Source: Xenoacremonium recifei (Eukaryota > Ascomycota > Sordariomycetes > Hypocreales > Nectriaceae). Taken from it: DNA of 64,000 bases. A program made the translations under genes and the position numbers. The first letter of the stretch is position 1. Each line of letters opens with the position of its first letter. Of the stretch, positions 53,327 to 64,000 are shown one piece after another. The stretch lies in the NCBI GenBank assembly GCA_012184525.1, contig WOFQ01000010.1, forward strand, positions 434,001-498,000, written 5' to 3'. The notes under the pieces were generated by a model. The model was not told where the DNA came from. It did not search any database and was given only the letters and a program-made list of their open reading frames with translations.

Positions 53327-56300
53327 GTTCGCTGGGCAGACAAACATCGTACGAAGAGAGTAGAAACTTTGTTGTTTCGAAAATGGCGAAAGATGTCTAT
53401 GCCGTGCGATCTGGGTGGAAGTACTTAGACGCAACATATACTTCAACCTTTGCGCGGGCTTCGACCAGCATTCAGGGTAGGACGCGCAGTGGTAGAGGTG
53501 ATATTTTAGAAAGTATGACTCTCAAGAGAGCGAGAGGCAGTGTAAGGAACACAGCGGTGACAGGGCGAGCAGCTCAGGGGGAGGGAGTATGGGGAGTAGT
53601 ACAGAAAGACGCAAGTCTCTAGGCAGATCGACTGTTGGTAGTATCGATCCCACCAGGAGTAGGAAGAGGAAGAAGAAGAAGGAGAAGAAGTGTTGTCCTT
53701 GTGCAGAAGACGGCAAAGGGGTTGGAAGATGGGGTCTTTATAGGCAAGCAAACACTTAATATCGTCGCTGTTGGAGTAGTGGAGGTACTTACGGCCTTTG
53801 GGGAGGTCGTCGAAGGCGCAAGGAGCAAGGACCTACCACAGGCACCCTCTGGGATGGGCGCTCACAACCTATCCTTCCTTTGGGTGCAGAGCCGCAAGCA
53901 CTCAAAGCAGTCGGTACGTCCCACAGTCTCTGGCCAGGCCCATGGATCCCCTTGTACCTCGACTTCCCACCCCTGTCTGCCTGGCTACCCTCCTGGTCTT
54001 GGGACAGTGAAGATGCGTCAACGTGCAGCCGCCGTCGCCGAAGAGGAGGAGCTGCTAACCCTGTGAATGGGGCATCTCCCGCCCGACTTCTCAGGGGTGC
54101 AGTGACGCCTCCCATCGTCCATCGCGATTCGCGGGGGTGCCTTGACCTTGATTCTGCAACGCTGTGGGTGAGATCCCAGATTTGTTGACAGGGTCTCTCC
54201 AACTGTTGGACCAGAAGTCTGGATGTTTGCGGCGGGTTCGTAAGGCTGAGAGAACACTGTCCTCTCAGAGCGCTTGCTGACTGAGGGTGCCTCGAAAATT
54301 GCATTTGGATCGTTCATGAAATCGAACCGGGCAATCGATGCCACCCTTCTGTGTCGGTTGTGGGTGGACGGGGTCAGCACTGGCACCTGTTTTTTTTCTT
54401 CTTTATTTTGTCGACTGATCTACCAGTTTCATTAGGCCAGCTTATCTTGGGAGCCACTGTTCGAGCTCGTCGTCGTATGCAAAGCTGAAAGACCATGGCC
54501 GGAATGTCGCAGGTTGCAAAGAGGCCAAGTAGTCGACATGTTCTTACTCTGTACGGAGGACCTCTGGCGTGATTGTAACTCGTGCTTCTCGCAAGTCACT
54601 CCTACAAGTATGGGAAGCTGCAAGGACGTCAAACTATTGCAAGGACTGTCGCAGGTCAGACCCATTCTTCATCAGAGGGTGTTCAATTAGAGATGATTCT
54701 AACTTCTTCTTCCGCATTCAGAATTAGGGTACCATCGTGGCATGTAAATGCTTGCTCAACCAGAGCGGGGGGCGGGGGGCGGGTGGGAATCTACGATGGC
54801 AGATCATGAGGAGTAACCAACCGCTAGAATCGTTCAGTAATCAGCCACCATCGCCGCGTTGGCCGAATTACGAGGCCAGTGGGTAAGAAGGCACACAGCG
54901 GCTGTACCCGTGACGACAGATTCTATCAAGCAAATGAGGTGTGTTGACGCGGATTTGAGGTGCGAAGCTGCGTGAAACACAGAGCGTCTGCGCGAGAACG
55001 AGGAAAGCGAAGCACCAAGCCTAAGAACAAATGGAAAAACGGACAAAGGAGAGAGCAGTCGAGGCCTGGGGACAGAGGACAGAGGACAGAGAACAGAGGC
55101 GCACCCTTCGCATCGTGCCGTACCGCATCGTAGATGGTGGAGGGTGTGGTGTGTGGGAGGGACGGACGGAGAGCGACTGGGCTCGATGCGGCAGGGTTCT
55201 GAACTGTCTCCTTGTTGGGCAAACAAGCGCTAGGCCAATCTGGTCCGCCCTCGATGGCTCCGACGGCACTGGAGGGCCGGGCCATCGTTCTTGGCAACAG
55301 TAGAGTGATGAGGACCTGACGCAAATACCTGAAATCCAGGTGAGGTAGGGGTCAGGAGGAGGCAGTTACCTGTACATGGTTGTTGCAGTTGGAATTGAAG
55401 CATCGAATGGGGACCAGGCACGGGCCACTAAGGTAGCCGTACGGGACCGAGTCGCTAACTTTAAGCCAATCTCACCCAGGATACGGCGTAGAAGGCGCCA
55501 ATCTGCGGGGGGTGGGCCCTATAACCTTAGGTGAAGGAAGTCCCGTCTGCTCGAGGTCGTTGGTCAGGTCGTCTCCACTCTCGAGGAGACCCACTGGCAC
55601 TGGGAAGGAGCGCGCCAGCTGGGCTTCCATGATGTGACCGACGAGAGAAGGGACCCTTGATTGATCCCAGGTTGACCCTTCCTCGACGCAACAGCTTGGG
55701 CCAGCAAGGCAGGCAGCACCTGGAGCAAACGCACCCGTTCGGCAAAATGTGCCCCATGTGGAAGTCCTCGAGTTCCACCTCAGGTTTGCGGCGGAAGGGA
55801 CACACGGGCCACTCGCGTCAAAACTCTTGGCCTCAGACAAACACCTTGCTGTCGACATCATGGAGAGACCGGGCTGGACCGTGGGCCAGATCAGCCATGG
55901 CGTCGGCACGGGAGTGACAGCAATGCATTCAAAGGCCATGAACCAAGGTCGAGCTGTGTCCTCAACGCCACCAACCTCAACCCCCTGCTAGTTTCTGGGA
56001 GATATCCACGCCCAAACGAGCTGGCCGGACGGACGATGCTCATCACCGGTCGCCTTTGCCTGTGCCCGGGGAGCCATTGTCCATCGCCGTTGCTGCAATG
56101 GCTGCATGCTCTGAGGCCGTTTGCTGTTTGCCAGATTGCAGCACAGACGGTCAACTGAGGAAGCCACGCCGCGACAAACTCGACTCACCGCCGTCAACTA
56201 GACTTTGTTGAGACAAGGCAAACGGAAGCCTTGTCTGCCTCCTCCGACGTGGCGTGTCCGGGTCGAGACAATTCCTGTTTTTATCCCGCTTGACCTGCTG

Positions 56301-58602
56301 ACTGCGGCGAAGATCCCATTTTGGTGGCTTGGGTCGAGGTTGTCGTCTCTTCTCTCAATTGATTCCTGGCGGGGGGTGTGATGGGCGAGCGCAAGGTTGA
56401 GGTTGGCCAGGTTTCTCTATCGACCGGCAACGAGAGTCACGGTACTCTGGTCTTGTACCTCCGCGACGACAATTAGCGCCGACACCTCGCAAATTTACCG
56501 CCATGGCATTGGATGGGATAGGACGGAGGATTTCCAGCCCTCCCTCCCATCCATCCCTTTCTGCCGCTCCATTACGGTTCTAGTCGAGTCCAGCTGGTTG
56601 GTGGCTGGCTGGCTGAACCGACAGCTCCATCCCGTGTAACGACACTACCTACAACACTCGGCCACTGAGAGCGCCAGAATCGACGCCCAACGGGGAACCT
56701 GAGACCATCCTCGCCGTCTCCGTCGCCTTAGCCGTTGCCGAGTCCAGACCTGATCAGGCGACAACATCACGACCTCTGGCTGCATCCCAAGGACGGCTCG
56801 TCGCTGACGCAGGTGGGTGCCAGGCCAGGCCGCACGGAAGCCATCACTGGTGCGTCAGTCCCCTGCTCGCGCGCTCCTCCACGGCCTGCCCTCGATCAAC
56901 ACCTGCAGACACTCACACAGAGCAACCATTTCCATTAGCAAACGCAGCTCCTGGTTTGGGAAAATCAACATCACTCGCACACCCTCTTGGACCCCGTTTG
57001 CTCCCCAGTACCCATGCTCGGAGGTTTGATTGCCTTTCTCTCCACGAAAGCTTGATACAAAGGGACCCATCCAACCATCCCACGGAAATGCTTCCCTCGA
57101 AACGTGCTCATAGCACACGCTACTGTACATACCTATCTTAGGTCGCTGTCAAACCCGCTTGTTTGTCTTGGACCCTTCCAGTCAACGTTCAGAGGTCGAC
57201 TCCTGTCCCTTGCCTCTCCGTCCCCTCTTCGAAGGCTTCTGTCCATCTAGTTTCTGACGCTCCACGATGAACATTACCATTACCACTTCGCTCCTAGGGC
57301 GCGTGGTCCCAGCTCCCTGGTCATTGCAGTAACTACCAGGCGGATCTATTCGGCTCACTTTGCCAGAGCCTGCCAGGCCCTCTTTAGTCCACTGATGATC
57401 GACGTAGTACCGATCCGGACCCAACCTCTTCTGTCTGAGCATCAGAGTGACGACCGGGGTGATGTTCACTCCGTGCTCTTCTCGATTTCGACTGATATCT
57501 CAGTGCCGACATCCTGGCACGCACTCGCTTGAGCTGGCCGACAACGGGACTGAACTGGGCGTCGATCGTCACGCGACGACCTCGAATCTTCTCTCAAAGG
57601 AGTTGATATATCACATTTTTCTTCAGGCCAACGCTCACCGAGTGTGTCAGTGGCTTTGAGCTAATGGACGGGATCGAGGACGTACGAATGAGATATCTAC
57701 ATTACCGAGACCAGGACGCTACTCATGTCGGTGCCCCGTATGGAGTCGGGGCTCGGTCAACCCCCCTAATCCTCCTTTGTCAACCGCTTTGCTTTTTGGC
57801 GGCCCAGGAGGCCGACCTTCAGTAGTCTTGACGTACCGCCACGAGGCTGATCCCAACATGTCGGAGTGCAGCTGAACTCAAGCGGGGACGGTTTGTTTGC
57901 AGCGTTCAATCGAAGGATGGATCGATCTCAGCCGTCCCGACGAGCGTCACATTGGGAACCAGAGGGCGCCATTCGACATATCGCCCCTCCCCCTCCTTCT
58001 CCATCCCGCTATCGTCCTCCTGAACCTGGTACAGCTCGCAGAACACGACCAACACGACAAACATGGGTCGCCACGTCTCCGGCCGTCTCCATCAGGGCGC
58101 GTCAAGCCGGCATCCTGGCCAATACCAACTGCTGTTATAGAATCCAGGACCTCTCAAGCGCCTGTGGCGCTCGTGAGCGGCGCTTCCTCATCGGCCTGGA
58201 TCCTTATGACAATGAGCTAGTCCTGGATTGCTTCTGCTTACGACTATAGTGCTCACGGTGCTTGAGACATTCGTGTCTGGCATCGGATAGGGAGACTCCC
58301 GTGCAAGACCTCCGGTCCAGCCACCTTCTTCTCACTGGACGATGGAAAGGTATCCCGCTCTTGCAGCGCATCACTTCTTAGGTTGGGCCCCTTGATCGAT
58401 GCATTGCAAAGCCAGCTGAAAGAACCCTGTCCGTTACGTTGATAAAAATAGTGTCATGCAAGGCCGTAACCAAAGGGTTGCCATTAAACTATCTCGTGAG
58501 TAATGTAAATCGAAAAGAGAAATACAGAAATATGACAGGTCTCAAAATCGTTATCATCATCAGATTGGTATCATGCAAAACGTCCTCCATCAAAGGTTGT
58601 TA
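53327..58602. other. 5.3-kb gene-poor region
   Basis: This holds the promoter of the 508-aa C2H2 gene and the 3' flank of the 791-aa C2H2 gene. Frames of 130-170 codons at 53789-54304, 55472-55939 and 57866-58249 have biased composition and overlap others on the opposite strand, and none shows a domain or a splice partner. A CAGAGGACAGAGGACAGAG-type repeat lies at 55072-55098. A T-rich run (54390-54410) is the only AT-rich tract of note. An unannotated non-coding transcript cannot be excluded. Confidence 0.5.
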
Positions 58603-61191
58603 TCATCCTTCTGCAATCAGTTTGTCGGCCGGGCCGTTCTCAAACTCATAGTCGCAATAACCGCACCTCTGGTGCACACCGCAGGCAAGGCACATGTCTG
58701 CTGAAAAGGCCCGTCTGGTCCTATCACCGCAATGGCACTGGTTTTCTGTTAGTCTTGGAATTAAAACCTAGGGAGCTCGAGTAGAACTCACACATCTCCA
58801 GAAAATATCCTGTTTATCCTGTCGTTTCCGAGGCCTATCATTTCCGGCGTCCATGTCGTCGCCAGCCTTCCTCTTTGTCCCCAAACCATCATTGATGTTG
58901 GCAACGCCCGTTGGAGCCAGAGACATTTGGCGGGACTTGATAGGGATTGGCGTCGTGACGATCTCCTGAAACGCATCTTCTGGATGTTTCCATTCCGAGA
59001 TCTTTTGCTTTGCGTTGCCCAAGCGACCGCAGAAGTGGTCATCGATGTGGTTACATCGGAATGTCCAGGCATTACCTTTCTCAGCCGACATGCCTGTCGA
59101 GATGATGTCTCGACAGAAACCACACCAGAATTCTGCCTCGCAATGGCGTCCTATTCTGCATCGATCAAGCCTCTCTTCCTTCTCCTTAGGGTCTACCATA
59201 CTATGATCGTTGTGCAGATGTGCCTTGAACAGGTCTCGTCGCTGAAACACCTTGCGGCATTTGCCATTCTTGACAGTCTCTTCACATCGCCAGGTTTCAA
59301 GTCGCGAGTGTTGACTGCTTTCGTGCCTCTTCCAGTCATTCTTGCTGCCGAATTCTTTCGTACAGTCCTTGAAAGTGCATCCGTAAGGGCGGTCATGTCG
59401 CTTCATATGTTTCCTGATGTTCGTACGTTAGTGAGGTTCACCGGCGGGCATGGATGATACTAACTTAAGCTCACATGGCCGATTGAAGTACTTGTTCGGG
59501 CAAAGAGTGCACTTGTTTTGGGTCTTCTGAGGAGCTTCGTCGTCGGTTTCGCTCTTCAAGCTGTTGACCACCGTCATGAACTTTTCCTTAGGTAGATTCC
59601 TGATGTACTGCAAGATTTCCGCACAATTTGCTTCAGAGCTCGTGGTAATTTGAGCAAGGAAATCAGATGTCGAGGAGGACGAAGATGTAGATTGAGACTG
59701 CGATTGAGTTTCGGAATCTTCCTCTGTCCGAGACTGAGGTATATCTTGCGTTGGTGCATCAGGCACAGCATCGCGAGACTGGCTCATGTCTGCATCGGAA
59801 GGCTCTGGATCCTCAGTGTCCCCCGATGCTACAATTTCGGGAGATTCGTTCTCATCTTCATCAATTAGTAGCGACGTGTCTGTTACCGGGAGATCTTGAT
59901 CCAGAGTGGGAAAGTCATAGTTACCAGCCGGTGAAGTAAGTATGGGACGGGAGTAGAAAGGCTGGCCATTGTTCTGTCCGGGCTGGCTCGTTGGAATGTC
60001 CAGGGTGTCCGGCTGAGTGTCGTCGCCTTCATTGTCTTTGGCGGAATCTAAAACAGGTGTATCATTTCCAGAGGATGTTTTCGCGCCCTGCAAGAGAGGA
60101 TCGAAAGCTTCTTGTGATTCAGGAAGCTCTTGACATTGCAAAGATAATTCAGCGGATCTAGGGGTCGACCTTGGGACATTCAAATAGGAGGCCGCGCCAA
60201 CACCCTCAAGGGCCTGACGTTGCGGTATGTGGTGAGACGATGGTCTATGGGAGTCAGAGCTAAGTCATCAAATTCTGAAGGCAAGGAAACACGTACCGAT
60301 AGACGTAACCCTCAAGGTCGGACTCTGGGGTCACCCTGATGTGATGTACGCGGAAAAGGTGAGAGCGAAAGTTGTCTGCCCGAGGCCAAACCTTGGGATC
60401 CTCCTTATCGCAATTTCCGTGGCGACAGACGAAGCGACGACCTGATACCGAGTAATCTGAATGAACAGTTTTCTTGTGTCTCTCGAGGTCATTCTTCGTG
60501 CTAAATCCTGTTGCGTTTCTCCGACACCCTGACAAAGTGCATACAAAAGGCTTGGTATGTCGTAGCGCGTGTTTCCTGGTGCAACTTGGTTAGAGAAGTC
60601 AAGGAATACAGCTCAAGATATATGAACTTACCTCAACTCTGACTTAGTCCTGAACCATTCATTGCATTCTTGGCAGTGGTGGTTGCGGTCACCATTGGAT
60701 AAAGCCGATACAGCGCTCGGAGGGTAAGGAGGCTGTCGCCACCCTGAATACTGTGCCTCGCTGCTAACTTCCGTTTGTAGATGCAGCCGTTCCATGCCAC
60801 GAGCAGCAAATTGGGTTTCCGGGCTCCGATCATCTTCGTAGCAAGACGTGGTGTCGACGTTGCTGTAAGAAGTTGTGGCGGTCCCGCCGTATCCCGAATC
60901 TCCTGCTAGGGTGTCGTTTTCAGACGGCAGGATTCTAGTCCTATATCCTTGGAACGATGGAAGATGGCTCTGGCCAGGAAGGGTCCCTGAAACCTTCTGG
61001 TCACCGGGCGGCTGAGACGGCGATACTGGGATGGCATTGGGAGCAACCCAGGGACCATCATTTGTATAGAAGTGGACAAGGTTCCACGGGATTGGGGCCG
61101 CTCCAGGGCGTTGAAGATTAGCAGGGCCCGTGCCAGTACCGTATGGTTGGTTGGAAGGGTGGCGTTCGAGGTTTGAGTTGGAGGGCTCCAT
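58603..61191 (-). CDS. C2H2 zinc-finger protein with duplicated three-finger array, 791 aa
   Basis: Five exons with introns at 60576-60631, 60245-60296, 59414-59464 and 58738-58791, all GT-AG, 51-56 nt, with consistent phases. Array 1 (about residues 173-275): CQECNEWFRTKSELRKHALRH (C173, C176, H189, H193), then CTLSGC with TKNDLERHKKTVH, then CRHGNC with RADNFRSHLFRVHH. Array 2 (about 525-620): CTLCPNKYFNRPCELKKHMKRH, then CTFKDC with SKNDWKRHESSQH, then CEETVKNGKC with RRDLFKAHLHNDH. Between them is an acidic, Ser/Gln-rich linker. After array 2 come a second Cys cluster (CRIGRHCEAEFWCGFC), a basic KRKAGDDMDAGNDRPRKRQ segment and a C-terminal Cys module (WRCCHCG, CLACGVHQRCGYC). Introns fall inside the first finger of each array at equivalent positions. 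It is probably a DNA-binding regulator. Confidence 0.82.
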
Positions 61192-63620
61192 AGTGAGGCT
61201 TGGAATGATGTCGACTTATAAAGTCGCGAAGAGGGTATGGGGGACAAGTCGAATCGTTCTGTCAGCCGAGGGGGACTTTTCCAGAGACCATATCACATCT
61301 GACTAGACTCTCTACGAGCGTTGATGCATGCGACCCAGGAATAAGGTTGCTGGTCATGACATTAGCATTATCCCAACTACGGAGTACTGGCGCAGACAAA
61401 GGGATGGAAGCGTCCTACACGATGAAGCAACGAGTCGTCGTAAGGTCCCCTGCACGTCAGGGAGGGCTGCCTAGGTACTCTGTTGTCTCCTTGTTCCAGG
61501 CAGAAGACTGACTCGGACTGGGGTTGCAAGGACTCCCAGCCAAGCGTGGCGATCTATATGTTGACGATAGGACGCTGACGACCAAAGGCGGGCGAAAGCC
61601 AGACGTTTCGGGAGAGGCGGCGATGGCAACGTCGCTCCGTAACTTCAGGCCTAGGACCAGCAGCTGTGGCAGTGATGATGAAGAGTAAAAGATACAGCAA
61701 GCAACTAGAGAATGCGGAGGAGGAGGCGAGATAGGACATGCGATGTAGACGGAGCACGGAGTACAGATGCGAAATCGTCACGGATGGTTCGCAATGTAGG
61801 TCGCAGGGGATGATGAGCTGCACCGCCGGAATGAGCGGAAATTCGCGCGAGTGCCAGCGTTTTGATGACGCGCAGAGCCTCAAAGGAGTACGAAGCAGCG
61901 AGAGCCCAGGCGGGATGAGGGTTGGGCAAGGACTGGAAGTTGGATTGATTGCATTGCACCTCAGTTGGAAACGAAGCCCGACAAGGCGCAAGGCAACCGT
62001 CGTCATGCCTGCCTGGGCCGCAAAGAGCAGGTAGGACGCCTCGCCTCACTTTGCCGACCAATCAGAGCGCCCTATTCCCCCGAGGCCTTTGGGCACGCTG
62101 GATTCCAACGCTTACAGAAGAAGACACGAATCAACCTGCGCTCTTGCATTTTTGGGCTTGCACGCGCCTAACCATCCGAGTCAGACATCAGTGACAACAC
62201 AGAGACCGACACTTTCCACCCGCAATTTTTGTGCAATTTTTGAGCGATAGGAGAGGTGTGGAGGGGAAGAGGGGAGAAAAGGCAGCTTTCCACGGCTGCA
62301 AGGCAACCGGGCTATGTCGCGATGTGGGCGCACCCAAACAGCAGCGGACAGGGCCCGAAGGAAATTCGCCAATGACAGAATGCACCTCAACGACGCTTCG
62401 CTCGCTGCGCCCTGCGCCTGTTTCAAAGGAGCAATCGCATTTCAGAATTTTCACCTCCCTGGTATGGAAGAGACAAACCCCGTCTGGTCCTGTGACGACA
62501 CCGACTGTTCAAGTTCCCGACCCCACACCCTCTTTGGGCTTTGGGCACCTCGACGCCTTTTCTCCTCCTTTCCAGACACACGCCTTTTCGGTAATTGCTG
62601 CAACACAGTCCTGAGCCTCCTCGACGCGTTCCTCAGGGATAATTTCGGATGGGTTGTGGCTGCTTACACGCACATTGGAGAGCCGCGACCTGGGAACCCA
62701 CACCACCTGAACCCGAACCTGACAAACCCTTCGCTGATGAACTGACACACTCGGTTTGCCTGATGCAGTCGCCTGCACACGCTGGCAATCGAGATGGATT
62801 CTCCCGCACCCTCTGCCATCCCGAGTTCTTGTGCATTTCCTTGTCGCCGACCCCTCTTCTCTTCCGGCATGTAGCCGTCCTACCCGTCTGCCCAGACCCG
62901 TACTCCGTATGTATCCTCCCGCTGAGGTTCAATCTCAATCCCGAACACGAGGAGGCCGATCGCCTTCTCTCCGTCCGAAACTGCGGCTGAGTAGATATAC
63001 TTCTGCTTGTTGAGCTGGCATTCATGCCCCAGTCTAAACGGGGATTCAATTGACAAGTGGTGTGCAACGACTTTGTCACCGCTGTGGCTTGTACGCAAGC
63101 GTTGCGCTTTATCGAGATTAAAAGATGTTGATACTGAGCCTTTCACTCTACCCTCCCTTTCGATATCAACCTAGAAACAGGGAATCATGGTCTTAAATTG
63201 AAGAGCGTGCCGTAAGGGACTGTCTACCTGGAGGCGCCATATGTTTGTGGCCGAGGATTGTTTGCTGCAACTATTGCCAGCAAACTGCGCGTCGAGGCCA
63301 AGACTCGCCATAATCCCCACCCCCCGCGGATATCTACGTCCTAGCAAATACATCGCAACTATCTTGGCGAGGCGTCTTTCCCAAGAGAGCATCACACTCT
63401 AGCATGTTTTCATGTGAGAAGTGTTAGGTCGCATTGAAACACTGAGCGCCTAGAATCGTGTTCCACTCACATATACCCCAATGACTACGGACGCCACAAT
63501 CCCCTCCGTAGACCAGTTGTCAATCCAACTGAATCACAGCATTGCGCCGGACGAAGTTTGCTACTTAGAAGATGGCTGCTTTTCAATGTTGGGCTCCCAT
63601 CAACTATAAACCTGGAGACG
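61192..63620. other. intergenic region right of the C2H2 gene
   Basis: 2.4 kb without a supported gene. It holds TACGGAGTA/TACTCCGTA motifs near 61379, 61759 and 62900. Frames of 113-150 codons overlap on both strands at 61554-63080; they have no domains and no clear splice partners. Confidence 0.45.
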
Positions 63621-64000
63621 ATGTGCTCTCTGTGCACCGAGTGCAAACTTCAACCTGTAACCTCAGAACGCCCACACGCTCACTCTGATATCAACCAACT
63701 CTTTTGCTCGTGCAAGGACCACAGCTCCCATATCAGTACGGTTTCCTTCTCGGACATGCTTTTCTAAACTGCTAACAACCTTTGACGATAGACCACTTGG
63801 CCCAGACTTTGCTGTTGCCGGTAATGTGTGACTTCGAAGAGTTCCGTTTCCTTTGCGGTCATTCTGAGGTTCGCCTTAAATCGCATTGCCACTTTATCCG
63901 CAACAATCCGGGCTACAAATGCAACAGGGTCAAAGCCTTGAAAAACACGTGGCAGCAGAATGGCCTCTGCAACGAATGCCAAATGGCTTCGAGTGCTGAG
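63621..64000 (+). CDS. Cys-rich protein, 5' part, runs off the window
   Basis: Exon 1 (63621-63735) starts MCSLCTECKLQPVTSERPHA and ends in phase 1 at a GTACGG donor. A 56-nt intron with a textbook GCTAAC branch site ends GATAG at 63791. The second exon then reads HLAQTLLLPVMCDFEEFRFL, CGHSEVRLKSHCHFIRNNPG, YKCNRVKALKNTW and QQNGLCNECQMASSAE to the window end. Both exons are rich in Cys (C-x2-C and C-x-C pairs) and His, suggesting a small zinc-binding protein. I recognise the style of a fungal family of short Cys-rich proteins but cannot name it. An ATG at 63558 in the same frame would extend the N-terminus. The opposite strand is also open here but lacks a splice pattern. Confidence 0.5.

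Noticed and set aside
55472..55939. 155-codon minus-strand frame in the 53-58 kb gap
   Set aside because: Pro/Ser/Cys-biased with another frame overlapping it, no domain and no splice context.
63764..63982. Minus-strand frame open to the window edge
   Set aside because: The plus strand over the same bases has a two-exon Cys-rich structure with good splice signals, which explains the openness better.
1..64000. tRNA, rRNA, CRISPR, insertion sequence or transposase
   Set aside because: I scanned by eye for a T-loop GTTCRANNC with a matching acceptor stem, for spaced direct repeats, and for transposase or reverse-transcriptase motifs. Nothing convincing was seen. A tRNAscan and repeat-library search would settle it.

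Overview
This is nuclear DNA of a filamentous ascomycete, most likely a Sordariomycete and plausibly Hypocreales. The evidence is short GT-AG introns of about 50-60 nt with internal CTAAC/CTGAC-like branch sites, gene spacing of a few kb, moderate GC, and a gene set that includes a clear WetA conidiation regulator, COP9 signalosome subunit 3, a Mit1-like PHD/SNF2 remodeler, FLC/TRP-type and DUF3433 membrane proteins, and fungal C2H2 proteins. I saw no tRNA, rRNA, transposon, CRISPR array or secondary-metabolite core gene. The species cannot be named from the sequence alone. All exon models were built by hand from frames and splice consensus.

Layout. 1-15 kb is a housekeeping and nuclear block: a GFA/CENP-V-type small enzyme (+), CSN3 (-), a CCCH zinc-finger protein (-), a large Mit1-like chromatin remodeler (-), and the mitochondrial rRNA 2'-O-methyltransferase MRM1 (+), which is head-to-head with the remodeler. 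15-33 kb is a run of surface, secreted or membrane genes: a Cys-rich GPI-type wall protein, two different PI-PLC-X-like secreted proteins flanking a SUR7-family eisosome protein, a DUF3433 multi-pass protein, and an FLC/TRP-family protein. 35-40 kb carries wetA (-) behind a long upstream region with six AbaA-type CATTCY sites, then an unknown Pro/Ser-rich protein (-). 40-46 kb is about 6 kb of gene-poor DNA with short tandem duplications and possible gene relics. 46-53 kb has an AIM24-family gene (+), a probable broken gene (-), a 609-aa protein with a PAM2-like motif (+), and a 508-aa C2H2 protein (-). 53-58.6 kb is again gene-poor. At 58.6-61.2 kb lies a five-exon gene for a 791-aa C2H2 protein whose three-finger array is duplicated internally. 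At the right edge a Cys-rich two-exon gene runs out of the window.

How the genes relate. There is no operon logic. The clearest functional themes are the surface/membrane neighbourhood at 15-33 kb, the conidiation regulator wetA, and two C2H2 genes with the same unusual finger layout about 5 kb apart. The less familiar items are the duplicated-array C2H2 protein, the PAM2-motif protein, a candidate small gene whose start codon shares a CATG with the start codon of the opposite-strand wall-protein gene, and a probable frameshifted gene between AIM24 and the PAM2 gene.
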